Positions 7,749 through 15,964 of a stretch of 40,438 nucleotides of DNA are shown piece by piece (the stretch's first letter is position 1; each line of letters starts with the position of its first letter). The position numbers and the translations under genes were made by a program. The notes beneath the pieces were generated by a model. The model had not been told where the DNA came from. It did no database searches and was given only the letters and a program-made list of their open reading frames with translations. Source of the stretch: Ilumatobacteraceae bacterium (GTDB lineage Bacteria; Actinomycetota; Acidimicrobiia; Acidimicrobiales; Ilumatobacteraceae); contig JAHEKY010000009.1 in NCBI GenBank assembly GCA_024644465.1, positions 16,674-57,111 of the forward strand, written 5' to 3'.

Positions 7749-8729
7749 GTGCCGACCAATCGTCCCCGTCGCCTCCGCCGCACCGCTGCGCTGCGGGATC
7801 TGGTCGCCGAGACCCATCTCCGCGTCGACGATCTCGTCGCGCCGCTGTTCGTCCGCGAGGCGATCACGTCGCCGCAGCCGATCGAATCGTTGCACGGCGT
7901 CGTGCAACACACCAGGGAGTCGTTGCGCGCCGAGGTGGTCGGCCTCGCCGAGCTGGGCGTCAAGGCGGTCATCCTGTTCGGCGTTCCCGCCGAGAAGGAC
8001 TCCATCGGCAGCGGCGCCGCCGATCCGCAGGGAATCGTGCAGCTCGCACTCGCCGATCTGCGCGTCGACGTCGGCGACGACATCGTCGTGATGTCCGACC
8101 TCTGCGTCGACGAGTACACCGACCACGGGCACTGCGGGGTCCTGGACGAGCACGGCAACGTCGACAACGACGCGACCGTCGAGCTGTACGCCCAGGCCGC
8201 GCTCGCCCAGGCCCGTGCGGGATCGCAGGTGATCGCGCCCAGCGGGATGATGGACGGCCAGGTCGCGGCGATTCGCGAAGCGCTCGATGGCGAGCGCTTC
8301 CACGACGTCGCGATTCTGGCGTACGCCGCGAAGTACGCGAGTGGGCTCTACGGCCCGTTCCGCGACGCGGTCGATGTCACGATCGTCGGCGGCGGCGATC
8401 GGAAGGGCTACCAGCAGGACCATCGCAACGCCCGCGAGGCGCAGCGCGAGATCGACCTCGACATCGCCGAAGGGGCGGACATGATCATGGTCAAGCCCGC
8501 GCTCGCGTACCTGGACGTGATCGCCGAGGCGGCAGCGAGGGTCGACCTGCCGGTCGCGGCGTACCACGTCAGCGGCGAGTACGCGATGATCCACGCGGCC
8601 GCCGAGCGGGGCTGGATCGACGGCGATGCGGTGGCGCTCGAACATCTCACCGCGATCAAGCGTGCCGGTGCGAACGTCATCCTCACCTACTTCACCCGCT
8701 GGTTCGCCGAATCCGGTGCCGAGTCGTAG
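7749..8729 (+). CDS. hemB: Delta-aminolevulinic acid dehydratase (porphobilinogen synthase)
   Basis: The enzyme condenses two 5-aminolevulinate molecules into porphobilinogen. The 326-residue product has the Schiff-base lysines Lys195 (YAAKYASG) and Lys249 (MIMVKP). Its metal site reads SDLCVDEYTDHGHCG with Cys119 and Cys129, but Asp121 replaces the middle cysteine of the three-cysteine zinc site, a mixed pattern that I recall as common in actinobacteria. I chose GTG 7749 because homologues begin near RPRRLRRTAALR; the frame stays open further upstream but that is antisense to the divergent gene. hemL follows 45 bases later. Confidence 0.95.
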   Translation: MPTNRPRRLRRTAALRDLVAETHLRVDDLVAPLFVREAITSPQPIESLHGVVQHTRESLRAEVVGLAELGVKAVILFGVPAEKDSIGSGAADPQGIVQLALADLRVDVGDDIVVMSDLCVDEYTDHGHCGVLDEHGNVDNDATVELYAQAALAQARAGSQVIAPSGMMDGQVAAIREALDGERFHDVAILAYAAKYASGLYGPFRDAVDVTIVGGGDRKGYQQDHRNAREAQREIDLDIAEGADMIMVKPALAYLDVIAEAAARVDLPVAAYHVSGEYAMIHAAAERGWIDGDAVALEHLTAIKRAGANVILTYFTRWFAESGAES

Positions 8730-8730
8730 C

Positions 8731-8743
8731 CGTGTCCGACACG
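8731..8743. repeat. Short palindrome in the hemB-hemL gap
   Basis: CGTGTC-C-GACACG is a 13-base palindrome with a single central base, directly after the hemB stop. Its core resembles the GTGYC-N-GRCAC core of the longer palindromes elsewhere in this window, but the arms stop after six bases and such a match can arise by chance in GC-rich DNA. It could be a weak operator or nothing. Confidence 0.25.
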
Positions 8744-8774
8744 ACGACGGCTCGGCCGACACGAACGGACTGAC

Positions 8775-10130
8775 ATGTCGACACCCGAGACCATGATCCC
8801 TGCCTGTGGCCCAGGATGCGCCGCGGCGGGGTGCACGCCGACCGTGTGCGTCGGCGCCGGCGTTCCGTCGAACCACGAGCTGTTCGATCGATCGCGGCGA
8901 GCGATCCCCGGCGGAGTCAACTCCTCGATCCGCGCGTTCCGGGCCGTCGGCGGTGAGCCGTACGTGGTCGCTCGTGCGAGCGGTGCCACGATCACCGACG
9001 TCGAGGGCACGACGTACTACGACCTGGTCCAGAGCTACGGGGCGGTCATCCTCGGCCATGCCCACCCGGCGATCACCGCTGCCGTTTCCCGAGCGGCGGT
9101 CGACGGAACGTCGTACGGCGCGCCGACACCACGCGAGATGAAGCTCGCCGAGGCGATTCGCGAGCGGGTGCCGAGCTGCGATCTCGTGCGGCTGATGAAC
9201 TCGGGGACCGAGGCGACGAGTACGGCGATTCGGCTCGCCCGGGGCGTCACCGGGCGGGATCGCATCGTGACGTTCGCCGGGAACTTCCACGGCGCGACCG
9301 ACGCGCTGCTCGTCGCCGGTGGCAGTGGTGTCGCGACGCTCGGTCTGCCGGGAACGGCGGGCGTGCCGAACGCGGCGGTCGCCGAGACGATGGTCGCGCC
9401 GTACAACGCGGTCCCGGTGCTCGACGAGCTCGTCGCGGCCGTGATCGTCGAACCGGTCGCGGCGAACATGGGCGTCGTCGCCCCGCGGCCGGGGTTCCTC
9501 GAAGGCCTGCGCGCCGAGTGCGATCGCGTCGGTGCACTGTTGATCTTCGACGAGGTGATCACCGGATTCCGGCTCGGCACCGGTGGGGCGCAGGCCAAGT
9601 ACGACGTGACGCCGGACATCACGTGCTTCGGCAAGGTGATCGGGGGCGGGCTGCCGATCGGCGGCGTCGGCGGTCGAGCCGACGTCATGGAGCACCTCTC
9701 GCCACTCGGGCCGGTGTTCCACGCCGGAACGCTGTCCGGCAACCCGCTGGCGACGGCGGCCGGCCTCGCGGCCCTCGACACCCTGACGCCCGACGTGTAC
9801 ATCGAGCTGATGGCACGGGCCCGACACCTCGCCGCCGGGCTGCGCGATGCCTGCGTGGCGGGCGGCTTCCGCGCCTCCTTCCCGGTCGTCGGGACGCTCG
9901 TCGGGATCGTCTGCGGCGACGACGCGGCGCCGGTGCACGACTTCGACGACGCGAAGCGGACCGACGAAGCGGCGTACGCGGCGTTCTTCCGGGCGATGCT
10001 GGCCGAAGGCGTGGCGATGGCGCCGGGCGCCTACGAGGCGATCTTCGTCGGCCTCGCGCACGACGACGCGGTGATCGACGCGATCACCGCTGCCGCCCAC
10101 CGGGCTGCCGTCGCCGCTGCCTCGGGATGA
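8775..10130 (+). CDS. hemL: Glutamate-1-semialdehyde 2,1-aminomutase
   Basis: This PLP enzyme converts glutamate-1-semialdehyde to 5-aminolevulinate, completing the C5 route with HemA. Family landmarks are RRAIPGGVNSSIRAFRAVGG near the start, the cofactor region LMNSGTEATSTAIRLARG, LIFDEVITGFRLG, and the PLP lysine in CFGKVIGGGLPIGG. The 451-residue frame is slightly long. It begins with an unusual stretch containing four cysteines (CGPGCAAAGCTPTVC) before the usual start of homology at SNHELFDRS. A GTG at 8845 would remove most of it, so the start is uncertain. It probably shares a transcript with hemB. Confidence 0.94.
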   Translation: MSTPETMIPACGPGCAAAGCTPTVCVGAGVPSNHELFDRSRRAIPGGVNSSIRAFRAVGGEPYVVARASGATITDVEGTTYYDLVQSYGAVILGHAHPAITAAVSRAAVDGTSYGAPTPREMKLAEAIRERVPSCDLVRLMNSGTEATSTAIRLARGVTGRDRIVTFAGNFHGATDALLVAGGSGVATLGLPGTAGVPNAAVAETMVAPYNAVPVLDELVAAVIVEPVAANMGVVAPRPGFLEGLRAECDRVGALLIFDEVITGFRLGTGGAQAKYDVTPDITCFGKVIGGGLPIGGVGGRADVMEHLSPLGPVFHAGTLSGNPLATAAGLAALDTLTPDVYIELMARARHLAAGLRDACVAGGFRASFPVVGTLVGIVCGDDAAPVHDFDDAKRTDEAAYAAFFRAMLAEGVAMAPGAYEAIFVGLAHDDAVIDAITAAAHRAAVAAASG

Positions 10131-10199
10131 CCGTCGCATCGGTCGGCGCGTGCGCGGGGTGCCGTTCCGCCGGCTCGGCGCACCGCTACGTTGGCAGCC

Positions 10200-10889
10200 G
10201 TGAGGCAGCTGTTCACCTGGCGATTCGTCGCGGCCATCGCTGCGCTCGCCGGGCTGGCCCTGGCGCTCAACGTGGTCCTCGTCGACGACGACGAGCTGAC
10301 CGCGGTGATCGAACCGGAGATCCCGGATCGGAGAATCGACCTGATCGCATCCGTGCAGTCCGCCCAGGTGTCGGAGGACTTTTCGATCGGGGCCGACGGG
10401 CTGACGACCGGCTACATCGACTTCGTGCTCGACGAACAGCGGGTGATGCGAGCGGCGCCGGGCACCGCCGGTGAGATGGCATGCGACCGCCTCGCCGTAG
10501 CCGACCAGTGCGTCGTCTTGGTCGACCTGCTCGGAGAGGCGGTGATCTGGTTCGCCGTGCTCCCGAAGGCCCCACGCGAGACCGTCGAGTTGCCACCGAT
10601 CCTCGACCTCGAGGGCGGCTATGCGGTGTTCGAGAACGGCTGGCAGATTCCGTACCCGCCCGTCATCGAGCGGCGCTGTGACGGCGAGGACATCGTGAGC
10701 TTCAGCGACTTCCTCCGCCGGTTCGGTCCGGGCAGCACTTCGGTGGTCGACCTGGAGACGCAGCAGGTCGTCGAGGTCCGCTGTGCCGGTACCGGTGTGC
10801 AGGAGGAGGTGCCGGTCACGACGGTCGGACCGATCTTCGTTCCGGTCGGGCCACCGACGTCGGTGCCCGCCACGACGGTCCCCGGCTGA
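10200..10889 (+). CDS. Hypothetical protein with one N-terminal membrane anchor
   Basis: I do not recognise this 229-residue protein. It opens with a short basic segment and one hydrophobic helix (FVAAIAALAGLALALNVVLV, about residues 8-28). A soluble, acidic, mostly beta-looking region with four cysteines follows, then a low-complexity tail rich in Val, Pro and Thr. That suggests an anchored or secreted extracytoplasmic protein. The GTG at 10200 is preferred; TTG at 10191 would add three residues. It stands apart from hemL (70-base gap) and meets the next gene tail to tail. Confidence 0.6.
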   Translation: MRQLFTWRFVAAIAALAGLALALNVVLVDDDELTAVIEPEIPDRRIDLIASVQSAQVSEDFSIGADGLTTGYIDFVLDEQRVMRAAPGTAGEMACDRLAVADQCVVLVDLLGEAVIWFAVLPKAPRETVELPPILDLEGGYAVFENGWQIPYPPVIERRCDGEDIVSFSDFLRRFGPGSTSVVDLETQQVVEVRCAGTGVQEEVPVTTVGPIFVPVGPPTSVPATTVPG

Positions 10890-10913
10890 GCTGCACCACC
10901 CCGCCCAGCTCAG
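10886..10913. terminator. Hairpin between convergent genes, possible bidirectional terminator
   Basis: CTGAGCTG at 10886-10893 pairs perfectly with CAGCTCAG at 10906-10913 across a 12-base loop. It spans the stop codon of the rightward gene and the stop codon of the leftward one. The stem is visible; there is no clear T-run, so termination is inferred from position. Confidence 0.45.
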
Positions 10914-11848
10914 TCGAGCAGGGCGTGGGCCGCAGCCAGCCCGGAGTTGTGCGCACCCTCGACGCGGGGCCCGGCGAACGCATCACCTGCGACGACGATC
11001 CGTCCACCCCCGGTGACCCAGCAGGGATCCGGCCAGATCCTGCGGGGCATCGCCAGCCGCCACTTCTTCAGCTGGCTCTCGACGATCGTCGCCCCGCCGA
11101 GCCACTGTTCCGCAGCCGCCCGCAACGTGGCGAGCAGTGTCGCGTGGTCGTCGTCCCAGTGCGTCTCGCTCCACTCGGGCGTCGCGTGGAATGTCACGGC
11201 GGGTTCGCGGCTGATGCCCTTCGACGAGTTGTCCCCGATGAAGCCGAACACGTCGTCGGCATGCTGCACGCCACCGGACGGCGGCAGCGCGCTCGGTCGG
11301 TCGAGCCGGGCGAGCAACGCGACCGTGCGGTCGTAGTCGATGCGAAAGACGGTCTCGTCGAGTTCAGCGCCGGATTCGATCAGCAGCGCGAACGCCTGCG
11401 GCAGCGGACACGTCACGACGACGGCGTCGAACCGGTGCGTTGCGCCGTCGTCGATCACGACATCCCACCCCCCGTCCGATGCCGGGCGGATCGCGAAGAC
11501 CATCGTCGAGCAGTTCACCCGCTGGCCGCGTGCGAGGTCCTTGGCGAGGCTGTTCATCCCCGCGGTGCCGACGTACCGCGGATGGCCGTCGTCCTGGCCG
11601 AAACCGTGGTTCCAGACACCGACGAGCCCGCGCTGCTCCCAGTCGGCGACCTGTGCGGCGAACGCCGGAGTGCGGACGGTGAAGAACTGCGCGCCGTGGT
11701 CGAGCGTCGCGGCGCCGATCCGCCGAGTCGCGAGCCGGCCACCGGGTGAGCGCCCCTTGTCGAACAGCGCAACCGTCGCCCCCGCGGAACTCAGCGCGCG
11801 CCCGGCGACCAGGCCGGCGAGCCCTGCCCCGACGATCGCGACGCGCAC
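10910..11848 (-). CDS. Renalase-like FAD-dependent oxidoreductase
   Basis: The 312-residue sequence starts with a classic FAD-binding Rossmann motif (VAIVGAGLAGLVAGRAL). The second conserved block GRSPGGRLATRR and then LDHGAQFFTVRTPAF are typical of renalase/NAD(P)-binding amine-oxidase-like proteins. A C-terminal FAD contact region reads IVVAGDAFAGPRVEGAHNSG. The substrate is unknown; bacterial renalases oxidise abnormal dihydro-NAD(P) isomers, and this could be a relative. It is the last gene of a leftward four-gene run, starting 3 bases after the hydrolase stop. Confidence 0.82.
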   Translation of the reverse strand: MRVAIVGAGLAGLVAGRALSSAGATVALFDKGRSPGGRLATRRIGAATLDHGAQFFTVRTPAFAAQVADWEQRGLVGVWNHGFGQDDGHPRYVGTAGMNSLAKDLARGQRVNCSTMVFAIRPASDGGWDVVIDDGATHRFDAVVVTCPLPQAFALLIESGAELDETVFRIDYDRTVALLARLDRPSALPPSGGVQHADDVFGFIGDNSSKGISREPAVTFHATPEWSETHWDDDHATLLATLRAAAEQWLGGATIVESQLKKWRLAMPRRIWPDPCWVTGGGRIVVAGDAFAGPRVEGAHNSGLAAAHALLD

Positions 11849-11851
11849 GCT

Positions 11852-12718
11852 TCAGCTCGCGGCGGCGTCCGGGGTGTCCTCGGCGGCCGTGTCCGCCAGG
11901 CGTTGCTGGTAGGACCGTTCGGCCCGTCCGAGGAAGTCGAGCAGGACGCGGTTGAACGTCGATGCGTGTTCGATCATCAGCCCGTGCGCGGCACCGCTGA
12001 TCACGGTCAGCTCGGCGGTCGGGATCCGTTCCGCCAGCTCTTCGCTGTCGCCGCGCGGCGTCAGGATGTCCTGGTTGCCGACGACGACGAGGGTCGGCAC
12101 GGTGATCGTCGCGACCTCCTCGGCGAGGGTCAGGTCGGCGTTCATGATCGCGTCGCACTGCGCGGCGAAGGCATGTCGCGGTCGGCCGAGCGCGAGCGGG
12201 CCGAGCCAGCCCATCGCGGGGAGGAGCCGGCGGAACGAGCGCGGCCCGATCATCCAGCGAGCCGCGTCCTTGCCCATCGAGCCGATGCCGCGTTCGAGCG
12301 CCGTGTCACGCCAGCTGGCCAGCAACTCCTCGCGCCACGGGTGGTTCCGGCCCGCGGTGCACGCCAGGGTCAGCGAGCGCATCCGCTCGGGATACTTGAC
12401 CGCGATGATCTGGCTGATCGCACCGCCCATCGACGCGCCGACGATGTGCGCGTCGGCGACGCCGGCGTCGTCGAGCACGGTGATCGCGTCGTCGGCCATC
12501 TGCTCCAGCGTGTACTCACCGTGCGGCTTGTCGCTGCGGCCTGCACCGCGGTTGTCGAGTGCAATCGCGTTGTACCAGGGGGCGGTCGCGAGCCGTTGGA
12601 GGTCCCAGCCGTGCTTGTCGACGCCGAGGCCCTGGATGAACAGGATCGGCGGCCCGCCGGGGCGACCGGTGACCCGGTAGTGGACGCGGATGCCGTCGCT
12701 CGTGCGGACGTAGGTCAC
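11852..12718 (-). CDS. Alpha/beta hydrolase
   Basis: This 288-residue protein has the alpha/beta hydrolase fold with an oxyanion region ILFIQGLGVDKHGWDLQ and a nucleophile elbow GASMGG (Ser). The acid lies in VVGNQDILTPRGD and the histidine in SGAAHGLMIEH. The pattern resembles small esterases and peroxidase-like hydrolases; the substrate cannot be predicted. The GTG start directly abuts the TGA of the upstream PlsC-like gene, and the renalase-like gene follows after 3 bases, so the genes are probably co-translated. Confidence 0.85.
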   Translation of the reverse strand: MTYVRTSDGIRVHYRVTGRPGGPPILFIQGLGVDKHGWDLQRLATAPWYNAIALDNRGAGRSDKPHGEYTLEQMADDAITVLDDAGVADAHIVGASMGGAISQIIAVKYPERMRSLTLACTAGRNHPWREELLASWRDTALERGIGSMGKDAARWMIGPRSFRRLLPAMGWLGPLALGRPRHAFAAQCDAIMNADLTLAEEVATITVPTLVVVGNQDILTPRGDSEELAERIPTAELTVISGAAHGLMIEHASTFNRVLLDFLGRAERSYQQRLADTAAEDTPDAAAS

Positions 12719-13465
12719 TCAGTTGCCGCCCATGCCGCTCAACGGCAGCCAGTCGAGCGGTGTGCCGGTGTTGATGTCGCCCATCTCGTCGAGCAGCAGG
12801 TGGATCTGGTCGCGGACGTCGTCGGCCAGCTCGAGCTCGGCGAGCGGGCCCCGGCGGCGGCGGCGGACCTTCGTCGCCGGGCCGATCTCGACGCGGGCGT
12901 GGCGACTGAACGGCGAGCTCGTCGTGGCGGCCGGGAACACCGGTGTCTTGGTGGCGATCGCGGCGCCGACGAGTGCATGGTCGACCTGGCCGACCGCGCG
13001 CGGCCCGCGGCCGGGCTTGGCCGCGGAGACGACGAGTTCGCCCGCCCGCAGCGCGCCTGCCACCTCGTCGGGATCGTCGAGCAGCCCGCCGAGGCGCTGC
13101 GCGAACGCGCCGAGCGCCCCGCCGTCCGGACGGCCGGCGAACCGCACCGGCCGGTCGACGGCGCGGCTGATCGCGAACGCCGCGAAGATCCGGGACGGCG
13201 TGAAGACATTGGCGTTGACGACGATCAGCGCACCGCTCGTGCGGGGCAGATGCTGTTCGCCGCCGGTCGTCACGTGCCAGCGCAGCTCGGAGAGCACCGT
13301 CCACACCCCGAACATCCCGGCGTCGCGGCCCCAGTCGTCGACCTGCCCGCTCGGGTCCTCGGTGAACCGTCGGATCACAGCGCTGGTGCCCGACACGGCG
13401 CCACCCGCGAGATGCGCGCCCTCCCGGACGGGGAACTGGATGACTCGGCCGAGCTTCGATGCCAT
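12719..13465 (-). CDS. Degenerate PlsC-like acyltransferase homologue
   Basis: The 248-residue protein has the outline of the lysophospholipid acyltransferase (PlsC) fold. The catalytic NHxxxxD block is replaced by NANVFTPSRIF, and the usual EGTRS block by SAAKPGRGPRA. The downstream GAAIATKTPVFPAA keeps the expected shape. Both the catalytic His and Asp therefore seem absent. Its ATG overlaps the TGA of the SDR gene by one base (TGATG). From memory, mycobacteria have a similar epimerase/PlsC-like gene pair (the Rv0501-Rv0502 region), suggesting a conserved but undefined lipid- or envelope-related partnership. Assignment rests on fold pattern only. Confidence 0.55.
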   Translation of the reverse strand: MASKLGRVIQFPVREGAHLAGGAVSGTSAVIRRFTEDPSGQVDDWGRDAGMFGVWTVLSELRWHVTTGGEQHLPRTSGALIVVNANVFTPSRIFAAFAISRAVDRPVRFAGRPDGGALGAFAQRLGGLLDDPDEVAGALRAGELVVSAAKPGRGPRAVGQVDHALVGAAIATKTPVFPAATTSSPFSRHARVEIGPATKVRRRRRGPLAELELADDVRDQIHLLLDEMGDINTGTPLDWLPLSGMGGN

Positions 13466-14436
13466 CACGCCACCTGCACCTGCGCGGGCTGGCGGACGAC
13501 ACTCGGCCAGCGATACAGGTGATCGATCACCTCGGAGGTGGTCGTCTCGGCGGCGATCCCGAGCAACTCGCGCATCCGGCCGTTGTCCGCGAGCCGGCCG
13601 CGGGTCAGGACCTCGCCGACGTGTTCGGGAATCGGCGCGCCGGCGAGGTTCGTCAACTGGCGCACCAGCCACCACTGCGGCCCGACGAGCGGGATCGGGA
13701 TGCGGCGACCGCGTCGGGCGGCGTGGAGCACGGTGATCGCGCCCGAGGCGGCCACGTTCACCGGCTCGGCGAGTTGCACCCGTGCCGCGGCCACGATCGC
13801 CCGCGCCGCGTCACGATCCTCGACCACGGTGAACGGCGGGTTGGTGAGCGCGTTGAACGGCACGGCGGGCAAGCGCAGCAACCGCCCGATCGGCGACGGG
13901 ACGTGCGGCCCGACGACCGACGCCAGCCGGACTGCGCCGATCGTGACCCCGACCCGCTCGCCGACACTGCGAGCCGTCCGCTCGATGGCGGCGACCGTCT
14001 CGCCCCATTCGCTGGTCGGCCGCAGCGGCGCGCTCTCGTCGGGCCGGGTCAGTGATCCGTCGCCGCGCCCGTAGATCTCGATGCCGCTGCGCAGGACGAT
14101 GCTGTCGAGGGCACGGCACTCGGCGGCGGCGCCGATCACCGACGTCGCGGCCTGGTCGGTGAGCGTTGCGGCGACCTTCGGCGCGGCGCGTGCGTTCGGC
14201 TCCCACACGCCGACGTGGACGAGCACGTGGGGGTTGAAGGCGGTGATCGTGTCGACGATGTGGTCGTGGTCGTCTGGATGAATCCGGTGAAAGGCCGTAC
14301 GCTGCAGGCGGCGTCGGGGTGGATCGACATCGATGCCCGACAACGAACCGACCCACGGCTCGTCCTCCAGCAGGCTCGCGACGAGCGTGCCCAGTTCGCC
14401 GCCCACGCCGCTCACGAACACCCGCCGTCCTGCCAT
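13465..14436 (-). CDS. NAD-dependent epimerase/dehydratase-family (SDR) protein
   Basis: The 323-residue sequence opens with an extended-SDR Rossmann motif (RVFVSGVGGELGTLVASLL) and has VLVHVGVWEPN and SIVLRSGIEIYGRG in the expected strand positions. Where YxxxK is normal, I read SEWGETVAAIE: Trp replaces Tyr and the Lys is missing. It may bind a nucleotide without ordinary epimerase chemistry, or use another residue. The ATG at 14436 is preceded by GGAAGG. Remarkably, this start codon overlaps the start codon of the divergent M23 gene within a single CATG. It heads the leftward operon. Confidence 0.72.
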   Translation of the reverse strand: MAGRRVFVSGVGGELGTLVASLLEDEPWVGSLSGIDVDPPRRRLQRTAFHRIHPDDHDHIVDTITAFNPHVLVHVGVWEPNARAAPKVAATLTDQAATSVIGAAAECRALDSIVLRSGIEIYGRGDGSLTRPDESAPLRPTSEWGETVAAIERTARSVGERVGVTIGAVRLASVVGPHVPSPIGRLLRLPAVPFNALTNPPFTVVEDRDAARAIVAAARVQLAEPVNVAASGAITVLHAARRGRRIPIPLVGPQWWLVRQLTNLAGAPIPEHVGEVLTRGRLADNGRMRELLGIAAETTTSEVIDHLYRWPSVVRQPAQVQVA

Positions 14437-15091
14437 GCCCTTCCAATCTACCCAGACCCGTCGACGGATGATCGGATCGGTCGTGCGCGCCTGCGGCGCG
14501 GCCGCGTTCGGTGGCGGCATCCTCACGCATGCCGCTGGTGGTGGGTCGGTGCTGAGCCTCGGGCCGACCGTCCAGGGCGCGGCGCTCGCGATGCAACCCG
14601 CGGCTCGCCTGGCGTTCGACGGTCCCCTGCACTTCCCGGTCGACGTCACGGGCGGTGACCTCGTACTGCCGAACGGGTTCGGCGGTTCCAGCGGGGTCCA
14701 CGGCTCCGGCGGACACAACGGCGTCGACATCGGCAACGGGTGCTCCGACGGCCGGGGTCGCCCGCTGCTGGCCTGCGTCGACGGGGTGCTCGCCGGTGAG
14801 CGCGTGCTCAGCTCCGCCGGTCGCGTCCGGATCCTCGCCGACGGTGTGGGGAACTTCTATCGATACCACCATCTCGACGCATACGAGCTATCGGTTCGGG
14901 TGGGAGACCGGGTGCGTCGTGGCGACGTCATCGGGTACATGGGTTCGTCCGGCAACACGAGTTGGCCGCACCTCCACTTCGAAGTGTGGATCGGCGCGCT
15001 GAGCACCCGTGAGGGCGGCGAGGTCGTCGACCCCATGCCGCGGCTTCCGCTGCCGATCGACGGCGTGACCGTCGGTCCGCCGAACTGCTGA
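14435..15091 (+). CDS. M23 (LytM-type) metallopeptidase with Tat-like signal
   Basis: This 218-residue secreted protein carries a twin-arginine-like leader (TRRRMIGSVVRACG) and a LytM/peptidase M23 domain with both zinc motifs intact: HNGVD (His94, Asp98) and HLH (His179, His181) in WPHLHFEVW. Such enzymes cut peptidoglycan cross-bridges or activate amidases. The ATG at 14435 retains the RRR motif that the neighbouring M23 protein also has; ATG 14468 would remove it. The family is thus clear and the start moderately so. The following gene encodes a second M23 protein in the same direction. Confidence 0.85.
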   Translation: MPFQSTQTRRRMIGSVVRACGAAAFGGGILTHAAGGGSVLSLGPTVQGAALAMQPAARLAFDGPLHFPVDVTGGDLVLPNGFGGSSGVHGSGGHNGVDIGNGCSDGRGRPLLACVDGVLAGERVLSSAGRVRILADGVGNFYRYHHLDAYELSVRVGDRVRRGDVIGYMGSSGNTSWPHLHFEVWIGALSTREGGEVVDPMPRLPLPIDGVTVGPPNC

Positions 15092-15274
15092 AACCCGACG
15101 GTCGGGGCGCGTCGGCGGCGTGTCGCGGCGAACGGCCAGGGTGGGGCCAATATTACGGTTTGATGTCGATTCGGTTGCCGACTTGTCATACAATGCGGTC
15201 AAGCCCGCCCGCCGACCTGCCGAAAGAGTCATACCGGCCGCTCGCGGAAGCGGACCGGCCAACGAGCGACCCTG

Positions 15275-15964
15275 ATGACCGAACCCACCACCATGTCCCG
15301 CCGCCGGATGCTTCGAGCGATGCTCGGTGCCGCCGTCGGCATCGTGGCGCTCGAGCGTGTCGCCGATGCGTTGCCGCCGGGCATCGTCACGCGGTCGGCC
15401 GGGGCCGACGTCGACGGCGAACTGCAACCTGCGGAGCGGATCCCCCCGACGACGACCACGACGACGGTCCCCCCGACCACGACGACCACGTTGCCACCGC
15501 CGCCGCCCGGGCAGATCGCGTTCCCGATCGACGCCCAGCCGGACTGCTGGATCTCGGACAACTTCGGCGACTGCCGGGGCTCGGGCTGCTCGCGCCTGCA
15601 CGAAGGCCTCGACATCATGGGCTCGAAGGGTGCGGATCTCTACGCCGTGGCGACGGGCCGGCTCACGACGAAGTACGTCGCGACCCCGGGACGAACCTAC
15701 GGTGCGGGCAACGGGTGGACGTTGTACGACGAGGAGAACGACGTCGTCTACAAGTACTTCCACATGGCGACGCACACGCCCGGGCTCGAGGAGGGCGACA
15801 TCGTGCAGTTCGGCGATGTGATCGGCACGGTCGGCAACACGGGGACGTCGGGCGCCAACAGCGACACGAACTACCACCTCCACTTCGAGTACCGGCCCGG
15901 GAACGTGGCCAAAGACCCACGCCCGCTGCTCGTGCGGCCCGCCAACTGCACGTTCTACGGCTGA
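15275..15964 (+). CDS. M23 (LytM-type) metallopeptidase with Tat-like signal and Thr/Pro linker
   Basis: The 229-residue product has the leader SRRRMLRAMLGAAVG, then a low-complexity Thr/Pro linker at about residues 57-78. An M23 domain with HEGLD (His109, Asp113) and HLHFE (His201, His203) follows, so the zinc site is complete. The linker suggests the domain is held away from the membrane or crosses the wall. It lies 183 bases downstream of the other M23 gene. That gap is locally AT-richer (around 15148-15194) and probably holds its own promoter. Its stop codon abuts the stop of the convergent DUF2510 gene. Confidence 0.85.
   Translation: MTEPTTMSRRRMLRAMLGAAVGIVALERVADALPPGIVTRSAGADVDGELQPAERIPPTTTTTTVPPTTTTTLPPPPPGQIAFPIDAQPDCWISDNFGDCRGSGCSRLHEGLDIMGSKGADLYAVATGRLTTKYVATPGRTYGAGNGWTLYDEENDVVYKYFHMATHTPGLEEGDIVQFGDVIGTVGNTGTSGANSDTNYHLHFEYRPGNVAKDPRPLLVRPANCTFYG

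Noticed and set aside
8731-8743. Treating the CGTGTC-C-GACACG palindrome as a member of the dispersed palindrome family
   Set aside because: It has C rather than A/T at the centre and no extended arms, and short GACAC palindromes are expected by chance in this base composition. It is listed only as a low-confidence repeat.
7731-10139. 802-codon minus-strand frame opposite hemB and hemL
   Set aside because: It is a mirror of two intact enzyme genes with no motif of its own; codon position bias favours the plus strand.
15148-15194. Possible sigma-70 promoter (TTG boxes and TACAAT) before the second M23 gene
   Set aside because: The local AT-richness is suggestive, but no pair of boxes has a 16-18 base spacer, so I did not list it as a feature.
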